From the NCBI GenBank assembly GCA_022652735.1, contig JALCRP010000001.1, forward strand, positions 1 to 64,000: a stretch of DNA of 64,000 nucleotides, written 5' to 3'. The translations under genes were made by a program, and so were the position numbers. The notes below the pieces were generated by a model. That model searched no databases and was not told where the DNA came from. It saw only the letters and a list, made by a program, of their open reading frames with translations. Source of the DNA: Faecalibacterium sp. Lineage in GTDB: Bacteria > Bacillota > Clostridia > Oscillospirales > Ruminococcaceae. The stretch's first letter is position 1. Every line of letters starts with the position of its first letter. Shown in pieces: positions 39,139 through 47,669 of the stretch.

Positions 39139-39732
39139 TTAGCCCTGCTGCGTTTTTAAGTGGGAAAGAAATGCCGGCATGATCTCCCGCGCGTACGCAG
39201 CCAGCGAGTATTCACCATTGGAAAGGCACCAATCATAGATCAGCGCGCGCTCGCACAAGGCATAGCGCTTTACGATCTCCGCGGCCGGGATGTCGCGCCG
39301 CAGCTCGCCCTTTTCCTGCCCGCGCAGTACGATCTGGCGCAGCAGCTTAAAATAGGTACGCTTTCGATCAAGCAGATGCTTTTCGCCGCGCGTAACAAGC
39401 TGGCTGGAATACAGGCGTGCCAGCAGCTCCATGCTGATAGAATCATCAATCATGGTGAACAGCTCTCGGTTGAGGTACATCAGCGCCTCAAAACTGTTCT
39501 GGGCAGGGTCAAGCGTAGGGGCCAGCGCATTATATTTTTCGTCAAACAGATAGGACAGTTCGCTTAGCAAAGCATCTTTGCCGTCGAAATAGTGATAAAA
39601 GCTGCCCTTGCTCGTGCCACTCGCCTCGATAATCGCATCGACCGTAGTTTCCTCGTATCCACGCTCATAAAACAGCTTCCACGCCGCCTCGATCATGCGC
39701 CCGCGGGTGTTATGCACGTCCCGTTTTGCCAT
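39139..39732 (-). CDS. TetR-family transcriptional regulator
   Basis: 197 aa from ATG 39732 (GGGGAG 7 nt upstream); the frame extends to 39789 without support. The N-terminal TetR helix-turn-helix is clear (AAWKLFYERGYEETTVDAII, SGTSKGSFYHYFDGKDALL). The ligand domain is helical with no recognisable pocket signature. It is divergent from the PHP-phosphatase gene. A perfect-spacing promoter (39761-39789) reads into it, and a 12-5-12 inverted repeat (39794-39822) sits between the two promoters, so it may regulate its neighbour; that is inference. Confidence 0.92.
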   Translation of the reverse strand: MAKRDVHNTRGRMIEAAWKLFYERGYEETTVDAIIEASGTSKGSFYHYFDGKDALLSELSYLFDEKYNALAPTLDPAQNSFEALMYLNRELFTMIDDSISMELLARLYSSQLVTRGEKHLLDRKRTYFKLLRQIVLRGQEKGELRRDIPAAEIVKRYALCERALIYDWCLSNGEYSLAAYAREIMPAFLSHLKTQQG

Positions 39733-39760
39733 TTTTGTTCTCCCCTTTCCCGATGGTTTC

Positions 39761-39789
39761 ATTCTATCGGCCGCCTGCGGCCTTGTCAA
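39761..39789 (-). promoter_or_regulatory. Sigma-A promoter of the tetR-like gene
   Basis: On the minus strand a perfect TTGACA, 17 nt, TAGAAT. Confidence 0.82.
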
Positions 39790-39793
39790 GGAA

Positions 39794-39822
39794 GCACTCT
39801 GGCAAGTTTTTTGTCAAAGTGC
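39794..39822. promoter_or_regulatory. Candidate TetR operator
   Basis: The arm GCACTCTGGCAA (39794-39805) is matched at 10 of 12 positions by the reverse complement of 39811-39822, with a 5-bp centre. It covers the -35 box and spacer of the rightward promoter and lies next to the -35 box of the leftward one. Confidence 0.55.
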
Positions 39823-39828
39823 TATAAT
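39800..39828 (+). promoter_or_regulatory. Promoter of the PHP-phosphatase gene
   Basis: TGGCAA, 17 nt, a perfect TATAAT (39823-39828). The poor -35 box is inside the inverted repeat. Confidence 0.6.
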
Positions 39829-39874
39829 CTCTTTAGGTTCTTTTGTCAGGTATCACAATACAGGAGGCATTTCT

Positions 39875-40678
39875 ATGGCACCGATCCTTGCCAACTATCA
39901 CACCCATACGCCCCGCTGCCATCACGCATCCGGCAGCGAGGAGGAATTTGTACAGGCCGCCATCCACTGTGGCTATTCCATCCTCGGCTTTTCCGATCAT
40001 ACGCCGTGGCCCTTTGCAGGCGGTTTTGTGAGTAATTGCCGCATGCTGCCCGCCCAGATGGACGATTATGTTGCCACGGTGCGCGCGCTGCAAAAAAAGT
40101 ATGCCGGGCAGATTCGCATTTATCTTGGCCTCGAGGCCGAATATTTCCCGGCGTATCTGCCGTGGCTGGCAGAGCAGACCAAAAAGTATTCGCTGGATTA
40201 CTTGATTTTTGGCAACCATTTTTGTGCCAGCGAGGAAACGGGCGAATATTTTGGCGCTGCCACCCGCCCCGCACAGCTGGAAGCCTATACCGAGTATGCC
40301 GTAAAAGGCATGGAAAGCGGCCTTTACTGCTGCCTCGCCCACCCGGACCTGTGCCTGAACCACTACCCTGCGTTCGATGCCACAGCCGAGCGCTGCCTGC
40401 GCCGCATCTGTGAAACAGCAGCGCGGCTGCACGTGCCACTGGAATACAATGTCCTCGGCGAGGTGCGCCGCATGGCCGAGCCGCATGACCATGATCTGGG
40501 CTATACGCACCCGAATTTTTGGAAGATTGCGGCCGAGTATCCGATTCAGGCCATCGTGGGCTGCGACGCCCACGACCTTGCCGGCATCGAGCGCGCGCCG
40601 CGTGTGCTGGCCGTGAAGCAGGAGCTGCGCGGCATGGGCATTAAAGTATTGGACACGCTGCCGGGGCTAGGGCTGTGA
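39875..40678 (+). CDS. PHP-domain histidinol-phosphatase family protein
   Basis: 267 aa from ATG 39875 (perfect AGGAGG 7 nt upstream). PHP metal-binding motifs are visible: NYHTHTPRCHHA (His9, His11), GFSDHTPW, GLEAEYFP, FGNHF, HPDLCLNHY and GCDAHD. The HisK-type phosphatase removes phosphate from histidinol phosphate in histidine biosynthesis; no his genes are nearby, so another phosphoester substrate is possible. The gene is divergent from a TetR regulator that may control it, and ends at a terminator shared with the GH1 gene. Confidence 0.85.
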   Translation: MAPILANYHTHTPRCHHASGSEEEFVQAAIHCGYSILGFSDHTPWPFAGGFVSNCRMLPAQMDDYVATVRALQKKYAGQIRIYLGLEAEYFPAYLPWLAEQTKKYSLDYLIFGNHFCASEETGEYFGAATRPAQLEAYTEYAVKGMESGLYCCLAHPDLCLNHYPAFDATAERCLRRICETAARLHVPLEYNVLGEVRRMAEPHDHDLGYTHPNFWKIAAEYPIQAIVGCDAHDLAGIERAPRVLAVKQELRGMGIKVLDTLPGLGL

Positions 40679-40743
40679 GCCAGCCTCTGCCGCAGCGTTG
40701 TCTTTCCGGGTATTCGGCTTTGCGCCGCGCAAAACACGATACA

Positions 40744-40777
40744 AAAAAAGCATCCGGTTTTTGCCGGATGCTTTTTT
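40744..40777. terminator. Bidirectional terminator between the PHP gene and the GH1 gene
   Basis: A perfect 14-bp inverted repeat (40744-40757 with 40764-40777) with a 6-nt loop, whose A-T outer pairs give six-residue T runs on both strands. Confidence 0.92.
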
Positions 40778-40778
40778 A

Positions 40779-42140
40779 TTACAAGCAGGCGCCATTTGTG
40801 GCGATCACCTGACGATACCACGCATAGCTATCCTTCGGGATGCGCCGCATCGTGCGGTAATCCACATAGATCAGGCCAAAATGATCTTCATAGCCGCTGG
40901 CCCATTCGTAGTTATCCGTCAGGCTCCAATGGAAGTAGCCTTTCACGCCGCTGCCGCGGGCGATGCCCTTTTCCAGCGCTGTGAGATAGCGGTGCAAAAA
41001 GTCGATACGATCCGGGTCATGCACTTGGCCATCCAAAAAGATACGGTCATTGCAGCTCTGGCCGTTTTCGCTTACGTACAGGGGCAGCTGATACCGTTGC
41101 TGCAAATACAGCAGGCCGTAATCCATCACGCCCGGCGTCACAGGCCATTTCAGCGCCGTGCGCGGATAGCCCGCATAGCGCGGCACAAGCTCCGGCCCGT
41201 TTTTGCCGGCGCGCACCTCATGGCCGTTATACACGTTGATGCCGATACAATCCGGCACCTCATGCGCCAGCGCCAGTTCCTCGGCCGGGATCGCGTCGAT
41301 CAGCGGCGCAAGCACGGTGCCGGCGCATTCCGCCGGCCAAGCGCCCAGCACCACCGGGTCGAGATACAGGTTGTGGTTAAACCACCATGAATTTTCGCTG
41401 TTTGATACAATGGCAAACGACGCCTTGCGCGCCGCTTCCACATCAGCCTTGTGCTCTGTTTCGGGGTAGCAGAGCTTGCCTGTGGAGACATAGCCGATTT
41501 CGGCTTCCGGGTCCGCATCCCGGATAGCCCTCGCCGCGTAACCGTGCGCCAGCACAAGATTTCTCACACATAAAAAGAGCTGCTCTTCCGACAATTTCAG
41601 GCCCGGCGCATGCACCCCGTTGCCGTAGCCAAGCCCTGCCGCACACTGTGGCTCATTGATTGTAAAATAGTGCTTCACGCGGCCCTTAAAGTGCTTTGCC
41701 ACAACGCCCGCCATACGCCCAAGCGCCTTGGCCGTTTCCGGGCTGCGCCAGCCGCCGCGCTGCTCAAGATACTGCGGCAGATCCCAATGATACAGCGTAA
41801 TCCACGGCGTAATGCCGCGCGCAAGGCATCCATCCACCACTGCATCATAATAAGCCAGCCCGGCCGGGTTCGGCGTTTCGTCCAGCGTCGGAAAAATGCG
41901 TGTCCAGCCGATGCCAAAGCGATAGTTCGGGATGCCGGCCTGTGCCAGCAGGTCAAGGTCCTCATTCCAGCGATGGTAACTGTCGCAGGCAAGGTCGCCC
42001 GTCGCGCCGCCGCAGGTGTGGCCGGGCGTATGGCTAAAGGTATCCCAGATTGTCGGCGTCCGGCCGCCTTCGGCCGCGCCGCCCTCGATCTGATAGGCCG
42101 CGCTTGCGGCGCCCCAAGAGAATCCTGCGGGGAAAGCCAT
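40779..42140 (-). CDS. bglA: GH1 beta-glucosidase
   Basis: 453 aa, family length. The N-terminal signature FSWGAASAAYQIEG is present. The acid/base is Glu163 (TINEP) and the nucleophile Glu358 (YVSENG). No signal peptide, so it acts in the cytoplasm. It hydrolyses beta-glucosides; residues that would mark a phospho-beta-glucosidase (the C-terminal Ser/Lys/Tyr set) are not evident, and the ABC import route argues for non-phosphorylated substrates. It starts 18 bp after the GH94 phosphorylase and is almost certainly co-transcribed with it. Confidence 0.93.
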   Translation of the reverse strand: MAFPAGFSWGAASAAYQIEGGAAEGGRTPTIWDTFSHTPGHTCGGATGDLACDSYHRWNEDLDLLAQAGIPNYRFGIGWTRIFPTLDETPNPAGLAYYDAVVDGCLARGITPWITLYHWDLPQYLEQRGGWRSPETAKALGRMAGVVAKHFKGRVKHYFTINEPQCAAGLGYGNGVHAPGLKLSEEQLFLCVRNLVLAHGYAARAIRDADPEAEIGYVSTGKLCYPETEHKADVEAARKASFAIVSNSENSWWFNHNLYLDPVVLGAWPAECAGTVLAPLIDAIPAEELALAHEVPDCIGINVYNGHEVRAGKNGPELVPRYAGYPRTALKWPVTPGVMDYGLLYLQQRYQLPLYVSENGQSCNDRIFLDGQVHDPDRIDFLHRYLTALEKGIARGSGVKGYFHWSLTDNYEWASGYEDHFGLIYVDYRTMRRIPKDSYAWYRQVIATNGACL

Positions 42141-42158
42141 AGTTTTACTCCTTCTCGG

Positions 42159-44594
42159 TCAGCCCATCACAACGCGGACCGTATATTCCTTTACTGCCGG
42201 ATCATACGGCACACAGCAGCCGGCTACGGCCTTGCCGTTGACAGTCATCTGCTTAACACCCTTTTGGGCACCGGCCGTATTGTCCACCGTGATATGATAC
42301 TGCGCGCCACGGTACAGGCGCTCTGCCGTAAAGCCGTTCATTGTGTGCGGAATGCACGGATCGATGCAAAGGCCGGCAAGGCTCGGGCGGATGCCCAAAA
42401 TGTATTGGCTGATGTCGGTAAACGTCCATGCGGCCGTGCCCGTCAGCCAGCTGTTTTTGGCCTCGCCGAAGCGCGGGGCTTCCGGCCCGGCGATCGTCTG
42501 GCTGTACACATACGGCTCTGTACGATGGATCTCGCTGATTTCCTCGAGGTAGGCCGGGCAGGTTTTGCGATACACTTCAAAAGCGCGGTCGCCGTGGCCC
42601 ACTACGGTTTCGGCGCAGCTGATCCACGGGTTATTGTGGCAGAAGATGCTGCCGTTTTCTTTATATCCCGGGGGATAGCTGCTTACCTCGCCAAGGTTCA
42701 GATGATAGCTGCGGTAGGCGGGCGCCAGCAGTGCGATGCCGTATTTGCTATCAAGGTGCTTTTCGACGCTGGCAAGGGCCTTTTCGGCTTCGCCGGTTTT
42801 CGCGCCGATGCCGGCCATCACGCACATGCCCTGCGGCTCGATAAAGATTTTGCCCTCCTCGCATGCTTTGCTGCCTACGGGCTGGCTGTTGGCGTCATAC
42901 GCGCGCACAAACCATTCGCCGTCCCAGCCGGCATCCAGCGCAGCCTTTGTCATCTCGGCTACCTCGTTTTCGGCATCGGCGGCCTCCTGCGGCAAGTTCA
43001 GGCTGCGGCACAGTGCGGCGTATTCGCCGCCGTACTTTACAAACATACCAGCGATGAACACGCTTTCCGCCACAGGCCCCTCGGAGGGGCCGGAGGTCTG
43101 GAAGCTCTCGCCCGGTGTCTTGGAGAAGCAGTTCAAGTTCAAGCAGTCATTCCAGTCGGCACGGCCGATCAGCGGCAGCTTGTGCGGGCCTTTATGCTCC
43201 ACGGTAAAGCGGAAGCTGCGGCGCAGATGCTCCATAAGCGTTTGTGCTTTCGTTTCATCGTTATCAAACGGCACCTTTTCTTCGAGGATGCCGAAGTCGC
43301 CCGTCTCGCGCAGATAAGCGCACACGGCGGCAATTAGCCACAGCGGGTCGTCATTGAAGCCGCTGCCGACATCCAGATTGCCGCGCTTTGTCAGCGGCTG
43401 ATACTGGTGGTAGGCGCTGCCGTCTTCAAACTGAGTGGATGCAATATCCAGAATACGCTGGCGCGCACGGTCCGGGATCAGGTGTACAAAACCCAAAAGA
43501 TCCTGGCAGCTGTCGCGGAAGCCCATGCCGCGGCCAAGGCCGCTTTCGTAATAGCTGGCGCTGCGGCTCATGTTGAACGTAACCATGCACTGGTATTGGT
43601 TCCAGATGTTAACCATGCGGTTCATCTTTTCATCCGGCGTATGGACATGGAAACGGCTCAGCAGGGTATCCCAGTAGGCATGCAGCGCGGCCAGCGCTGC
43701 ATCCACCTGCTCGTCGGTAGCAAACTGTGCCAGCAGCTTGTGTGCCGGCGCCTTATTGATGATATTAGGCGCCACCCATTTTTCCTCCTGCGGATTTTCA
43801 CAGTAGCCCAGCACAAAAATTAGGCTCTTGTGGCCGCCGGCCGGCAGCGTGATATGGAGCTGGTGGCTGCCCACGGGCGCCCAGCTGCTTACCATGCTGT
43901 TCGTTTCATGGCCTTCAAACACGGCGCGCGGGTTTGCAAAGCCGTTATAGGGGCCGCAGAAAGCATCGCGATCCGTCTCATAGCCGTCGATCGGGCTGTT
44001 GACGGAATACACGGCATAATGATTGCGGCGCTCCCGATATTCAGTTTTATGATAAATCGTGCTGCCTTCGACTTCCACCTCGGCAAGATTATAGTTGCGC
44101 TGGAAGTTCGTCATATCGTCCATCGCATTCCACAGGCAGAACTCAACCAAGCTTGTGACGGTCAGCTCCCGGGGAGCAGAGGTTTCGTTGGTCAGTTCCA
44201 AGCGGTCAACTTCGCAGGTAGCGCCCAGCGGCACAAAGCAGGTCAGCTTAGCCGCGATGCCGTTTTTTGCGCTTTCGAGAACGGTATATCCCATGCCGTG
44301 GCGGCAGCTGTAGCGATCCAGCTCAGTCTGTACCGGCTGCCAGCCCGGGTTCCATACCGTATCGCCATCCTGAATGTAATAATAACGGCCGCCGACATCC
44401 GTCGGGCAGTTGTTGTAGCGATAGCGGGTCAAGCGCAGCAGTTTGGCATCTTTATAAAAGCTGTAGCCGCCGGCTGTATTGGAAATCAGCGAAAAGAAAT
44501 CCTCGTTGCCCAGATAGTTGATCCACGGCAGCGGCGTCTTGGGCTGTGTAATCACATACTCACGGGCCGCATCATCGAAATGTCCGAATTTCAT
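42159..44594 (-). CDS. GH94 cellobiose phosphorylase-type enzyme
   Basis: 811 residues from ATG 44594 (AAGGAG 9 nt upstream). An N-terminal beta-sandwich (about 10-290), a linker helix region and an (alpha/alpha)6 barrel. Landmarks: [46 protein letters not shown] and the catalytic [10 protein letters not shown], where the second Asp (residue 483) is the proton donor by comparison with cellobiose phosphorylase. It splits cellobiose or a related beta-glucobiose with phosphate into glucose-1-phosphate and glucose, saving ATP. It is the first gene of a GH94-GH1 operon, divergent from lacI, with a motif repeated three times in between. The exact linkage specificity cannot be read from sequence alone. 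Confidence 0.93.
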   Translation of the reverse strand: MKFGHFDDAAREYVITQPKTPLPWINYLGNEDFFSLISNTAGGYSFYKDAKLLRLTRYRYNNCPTDVGGRYYYIQDGDTVWNPGWQPVQTELDRYSCRHGMGYTVLESAKNGIAAKLTCFVPLGATCEVDRLELTNETSAPRELTVTSLVEFCLWNAMDDMTNFQRNYNLAEVEVEGSTIYHKTEYRERRNHYAVYSVNSPIDGYETDRDAFCGPYNGFANPRAVFEGHETNSMVSSWAPVGSHQLHITLPAGGHKSLIFVLGYCENPQEEKWVAPNIINKAPAHKLLAQFATDEQVDAALAALHAYWDTLLSRFHVHTPDEKMNRMVNIWNQYQCMVTFNMSRSASYYESGLGRGMGFRDSCQDLLGFVHLIPDRARQRILDIASTQFEDGSAYHQYQPLTKRGNLDVGSGFNDDPLWLIAAVCAYLRETGDFGILEEKVPFDNDETKAQTLMEHLRRSFRFTVEHKGPHKLPLIGRADWNDCLNLNCFSKTPGESFQTSGPSEGPVAESVFIAGMFVKYGGEYAALCRSLNLPQEAADAENEVAEMTKAALDAGWDGEWFVRAYDANSQPVGSKACEEGKIFIEPQGMCVMAGIGAKTGEAEKALASVEKHLDSKYGIALLAPAYRSYHLNLGEVSSYPPGYKENGSIFCHNNPWISCAETVVGHGDRAFEVYRKTCPAYLEEISEIHRTEPYVYSQTIAGPEAPRFGEAKNSWLTGTAAWTFTDISQYILGIRPSLAGLCIDPCIPHTMNGFTAERLYRGAQYHITVDNTAGAQKGVKQMTVNGKAVAGCCVPYDPAVKEYTVRVVMG

Positions 44595-44637
44595 GGGAGT
44601 CCGCTCCTTCATTCATCAAATTGCTTTTGCATGCAGT

Positions 44638-44650
44638 GAAAACGATTAAG
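44638..44650 (+). promoter_or_regulatory. Operator-like motif GAAAACGATTAAG, copy 1
   Basis: The same 13-mer as at 45037-45049. It lies 44 bp before the GH94 start codon, inside the predicted leader, where a bound repressor would act as a roadblock. Confidence 0.6.
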
Positions 44651-44812
44651 TTCCAAAACAATCCTGCTTTTATAATAAATCGGGTGCCCAAAAAAAGCAA
44701 CCCCAGATTTCTGTTTTCGTGCATCTTTCTTGATTTTTTCTATAAACCGAAGTTTTTTGTCGAAGTTTTAGACTTTTTGTGCTCTTTTCTCTCTTGTAAT
44801 CCTTTTGCAACG

Positions 44813-44824
44813 TTTACATGTAAA
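44813..44824. promoter_or_regulatory. 12-bp palindrome TTTACATGTAAA
   Basis: A perfect palindrome in the GH94 leader, about 40 bp downstream of the leftward promoter, flanked by GCAA and TTGC. A possible site for a second regulator. Confidence 0.4.
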
Positions 44825-44859
44825 GGCATTGCGCCCGAATATAATGTAAAATATATTCT

Positions 44860-44888
44860 ATTATAAAATAAGTAATCGTTTGCGTGAA
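44860..44888 (-). promoter_or_regulatory. GH94-GH1 promoter with operator copy 2 in its spacer
   Basis: On the minus strand TTCACG (44888-44883), 17 nt, a perfect TATAAT (44865-44860). The spacer contains AAACGATTA (44881-44873), so a repressor bound there would block polymerase. Confidence 0.6.
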
Positions 44889-44999
44889 AAGCGCCAGTTT
44901 TATGCCTAGGATACCACGAAAAATCGCACAGTTTTTCCAGTTTGCTATTGGTTATATTCACAATTTCTTCGTTTCTATCTGTTTTTTTGTTTATTTTGC

Positions 45000-45028
45000 T
45001 TGATTTTATTTGGAAGCAATGCTATATT
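45000..45028 (+). promoter_or_regulatory. Promoter of the lacI-type regulator gene
   Basis: TTGATT (45000-45005), 17 nt, TATATT (45023-45028). Operator copy 3 (45037-45049) starts at about the transcription start, as expected for autorepression. Confidence 0.7.
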
Positions 45029-45036
45029 GAGTTCAC

Positions 45037-45049
45037 GAAAACGATTAAG
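45037..45049 (+). promoter_or_regulatory. Operator-like motif GAAAACGATTAAG, copy 3
   Basis: Identical in 13 bases to copy 1 and placed right after the lacI promoter. Confidence 0.6.
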
Positions 45050-45119
45050 CCTTTCAAATCCGCATCGCACCTACCCGATAGGTTCAGGAACGATGTTCTC
45101 ACGCTCAGTGGAGGGTGCA

Positions 45120-46130
45120 ATGGTATCCATTAAAGACGTAGCAGCCAAATGCGGTGTGTCTGTCGCAACCGTCAGCAAAGCGCTGAACGATCACAGTGAC
45201 ATCAGCGGGGCAACTAAAGAGTTGGTTCATCACGCCGCGCAGGAGCTTGGCTATCGGCCCAACTCGGTAGCCAGAGCACTAAAAACCAATCGCACTTTCA
45301 GCTTGGGCGTCGTATATGACGACGGCAGTTCCCTTGGCCTTTCGCATGAATACTTTTCCGGTGTGCTGGATGCTTTCAAGCAGACAGCTGAGGCCAACGG
45401 ATATGATGTCACCTTTATCAACCGCAACATCGGCGGGCACCTTACCAGTTATCTCGAGCATTGCCACTATCGCGGCGTGGACGGCATCTGTGTAGTATGT
45501 ACCGCGAACTACCGCGATGAGCAGATCAGCGAACTGATAAACGGTGATATTCCGCTGGTTACGATTGACTACTCGTTCCACAATCGCACATCCATTATTT
45601 CCGATAACGTCGGCGGCATGGAAAGCCTCGTCCGCTACGTATATGAAAAAGGGCATCGCAAACTGGGCTTTATCCACGGCGAAGATACGGATGTCACAGA
45701 GAACCGTCTGGCCAGTTTCTATAAAACCTGTTATGCGCTGGGGATCGATGTCCCCGAAGAGAATGTGCTGGAAGCCAAGTACCATGATCCGCGCTCTACA
45801 GCCGAATGTACGCAGGCGCTGTTGAGCCGGAAGGATCGTCCGACCTGTATCTTCTTCCCGGATGACTTTTCTTATATCGGCGGCATCAATGTCATCAAAG
45901 AGGCCGGCCTGAAAACCCCCGAAGATATTTCCTGCGTCGGATACGACGGCATCTATCTTTCCCAAGTTCTTGTCCCGAAACTGACGACCTTCAAACAGGA
46001 TACCGTCACGTTGGGCAGCCGGGCAGCCAAATGCCTGATCGACGCCGTAGAGCATCCTAAAACCTGCATTCCCGAGCGCATCTTAGTAAAAGGCTACATG
46101 CTGGAAGGGCAAAGTGTCCAACAGCTGTAA
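45120..46130 (+). CDS. LacI-family repressor of the beta-glucoside locus
   Basis: 336 aa from ATG 45120 (GGAGGG just upstream); the longer frame from 45000 would begin inside the promoter. The LacI helix-turn-helix and hinge are clear: VSIKDVAAKCGVSVATVSKA, then GYRPNSVARALKT. A periplasmic-binding-protein-like sugar domain follows (about 60-336; KLGFIHGED, CIFFPDDFSYIGGI). It probably represses the divergent GH94-GH1 operon and its own operon with the ABC transporter, lifted by a beta-glucoside or its product. The SBP gene follows by 33 bp, so regulator and transporter may share an mRNA. Confidence 0.92.
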   Translation: MVSIKDVAAKCGVSVATVSKALNDHSDISGATKELVHHAAQELGYRPNSVARALKTNRTFSLGVVYDDGSSLGLSHEYFSGVLDAFKQTAEANGYDVTFINRNIGGHLTSYLEHCHYRGVDGICVVCTANYRDEQISELINGDIPLVTIDYSFHNRTSIISDNVGGMESLVRYVYEKGHRKLGFIHGEDTDVTENRLASFYKTCYALGIDVPEENVLEAKYHDPRSTAECTQALLSRKDRPTCIFFPDDFSYIGGINVIKEAGLKTPEDISCVGYDGIYLSQVLVPKLTTFKQDTVTLGSRAAKCLIDAVEHPKTCIPERILVKGYMLEGQSVQQL

Positions 46131-46163
46131 TAAAAGCAATTTGAAAGTATGGAGGAAAACAAC

Positions 46164-47555
46164 ATGAAAAAGATTTCTCGTCGCTCGTTCCTGAAAATCG
46201 CTGCAGTTGCCGGTGCTGCCGGCGCTCTGACTGCCTGCGGCAGCAGCTCCACCGCTGCCTCTACCGCTGCCTCTTCTACTGCTTCTTCCGCCGCTTCTGC
46301 TGCCCCGGCCGGCAAGACCGATGGCACCATGAACATCTACTGCTGGAATGATGAGTTCAAGAGCCGCGTCGAAGCTTATTATCCGAAGTACGACAAAGAT
46401 GCACAGACCATCGGCGACATCAAGGTCAACTGGATTCAGAACCCTTCTGATGGCAACGCTTATCAGATCGCGCTGGACGAAGCGCTATCCAACCCGACCG
46501 ATGACACCAAGGTCGATATGTTCCTGTGCGAAGCAGACTACGCGCAGAAGTACACCATCGATGGCGTTGCAATGGATGTCACCAAGCTGGTGAGCGCCGA
46601 CGACATGAAGGATCAGTACAAATACACGCAGGAAGTTGTTACTTCCGACGGCGTAATGCGTGGTATTTCTTGGCAGGCCTGCCCGGGTGTTATGTTCTAC
46701 CGCCGCGACATCGCCAAGGAAGTTTTTGGCACAGATGATGCCGAGGAAATCCAGGCGCAGGTTGCCGATTGGGATAAGTTCACCGCTGCTGCAAAGACCT
46801 TGAAGGATAGCGGCTACACCATTCTGCCGGGCTACGACGATACATATCGCTGCTTCTCCAACAACACTTCCAAGCCTTGGGTGGACGGCACCAAGATTCA
46901 GGTTGATGACCAGATCACTGCTTGGGTCAAGCAGACCGAGGACTTTAAGGAAAAAGGCTACAACAATCCGTATGCTCTGTGGGCTGCCGAGTGGGGCCAG
47001 GAAGCACAGAAGAAGTCCTTCTGCTTCTTCGGACCGGCATGGTTCTTGAACTTCTGCCTCGTTGGCTACACCGAAAAGACAGCAGAAGCCGATGGCGGCA
47101 AAGCCGAAGTCGGCAACGGCACTTGGGGCCAATGGGCGGCCTGCGCCGGCCCCGCTGCTTACAACTGGGGCGGTACGTGGATCTGCGCGCATGAGGGCAC
47201 CGAATACACCGACACCATCGCCGACATCATGAAGACACTGTGCTGCGATTCCGCTACGATGGAGCAGCTGGCAGTCGATACGCTGGACTTCCCGAACAAT
47301 AAGACGGCTGTGAACGATCTGGCTACCACCGATAAGGGCAACATGGACTTCCTCGGCGGCCAGAACGTATATCCTTCTATGGCGGATTCTGCCGAGAAGA
47401 TCGCGATGGATAAGCTGACGATCTACGATCAGGGCCTGAACGAGAGCTTCCAGAGCGCTTATCACGATTACTTCAATGGCACTGTTGACGAAGCCACCGC
47501 TGCTGCGAACTTCCTCAAGTCTGCTCAGGAGAAGTACCCCGAGCTGGAAGGCTAA
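46164..47555 (+). CDS. Carbohydrate ABC transporter substrate-binding lipoprotein with a Tat-like signal
   Basis: 463 aa from ATG 46164 (GGAGG 8 nt upstream). The N-terminus has SRRSFLK followed by a hydrophobic stretch and the lipobox LTAC with Cys25, then a Ser/Ala/Thr linker to about residue 50. The twin arginines fit the Tat consensus. The mature part is a family-1 solute-binding protein. It delivers the sugar to the permeases at 47670 and 48622; by context, cellobiose or other beta-glucosides. A leaky terminator (47599) after the gene would keep it more abundant than the permeases. Strongly biased codon use suggests high expression. Confidence 0.92.
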   Translation: MKKISRRSFLKIAAVAGAAGALTACGSSSTAASTAASSTASSAASAAPAGKTDGTMNIYCWNDEFKSRVEAYYPKYDKDAQTIGDIKVNWIQNPSDGNAYQIALDEALSNPTDDTKVDMFLCEADYAQKYTIDGVAMDVTKLVSADDMKDQYKYTQEVVTSDGVMRGISWQACPGVMFYRRDIAKEVFGTDDAEEIQAQVADWDKFTAAAKTLKDSGYTILPGYDDTYRCFSNNTSKPWVDGTKIQVDDQITAWVKQTEDFKEKGYNNPYALWAAEWGQEAQKKSFCFFGPAWFLNFCLVGYTEKTAEADGGKAEVGNGTWGQWAACAGPAAYNWGGTWICAHEGTEYTDTIADIMKTLCCDSATMEQLAVDTLDFPNNKTAVNDLATTDKGNMDFLGGQNVYPSMADSAEKIAMDKLTIYDQGLNESFQSAYHDYFNGTVDEATAAANFLKSAQEKYPELEG

Positions 47556-47598
47556 GGCCATTTATCAGCCTTACCTAAGCATTCGCTAGAAGTTCGTG

Positions 47599-47633
47599 TG
47601 CCGGGTGAGGATTCCTCACCCGGCATTTTATTT
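47599..47633 (+). terminator. Intra-operon (leaky) terminator after the binding-protein gene
   Basis: A perfect 12-bp stem (47599-47610 with 47614-47625) with a 3-nt loop, then TTTTATTT. Its position between the binding protein and permease genes fits partial termination. Confidence 0.8.
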
Positions 47634-47669
47634 CTGAATTGCAACACGCAAACAATGAGGTGAGATACT

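Larger units (their letters stand above)
44595..45119. other. AT-rich divergent control region of the beta-glucoside locus
   Basis: No gene is apparent in these 525 bp. It holds a leftward promoter (44860-44888), a rightward promoter (45000-45028), three copies of AAACGATTA (44640-44648, 44873-44881 inverted, 45039-45047) and the 12-bp palindrome TTTACATGTAAA at 44813-44824. Confidence 0.75.

Noticed and set aside
44621-44866. 81-codon plus-strand frame in the GH94-lacI control region
   Set aside because: It overlaps promoter and operator elements, lacks a ribosome site and is rich in Phe/Cys/Lys as expected from AT-rich non-coding DNA.
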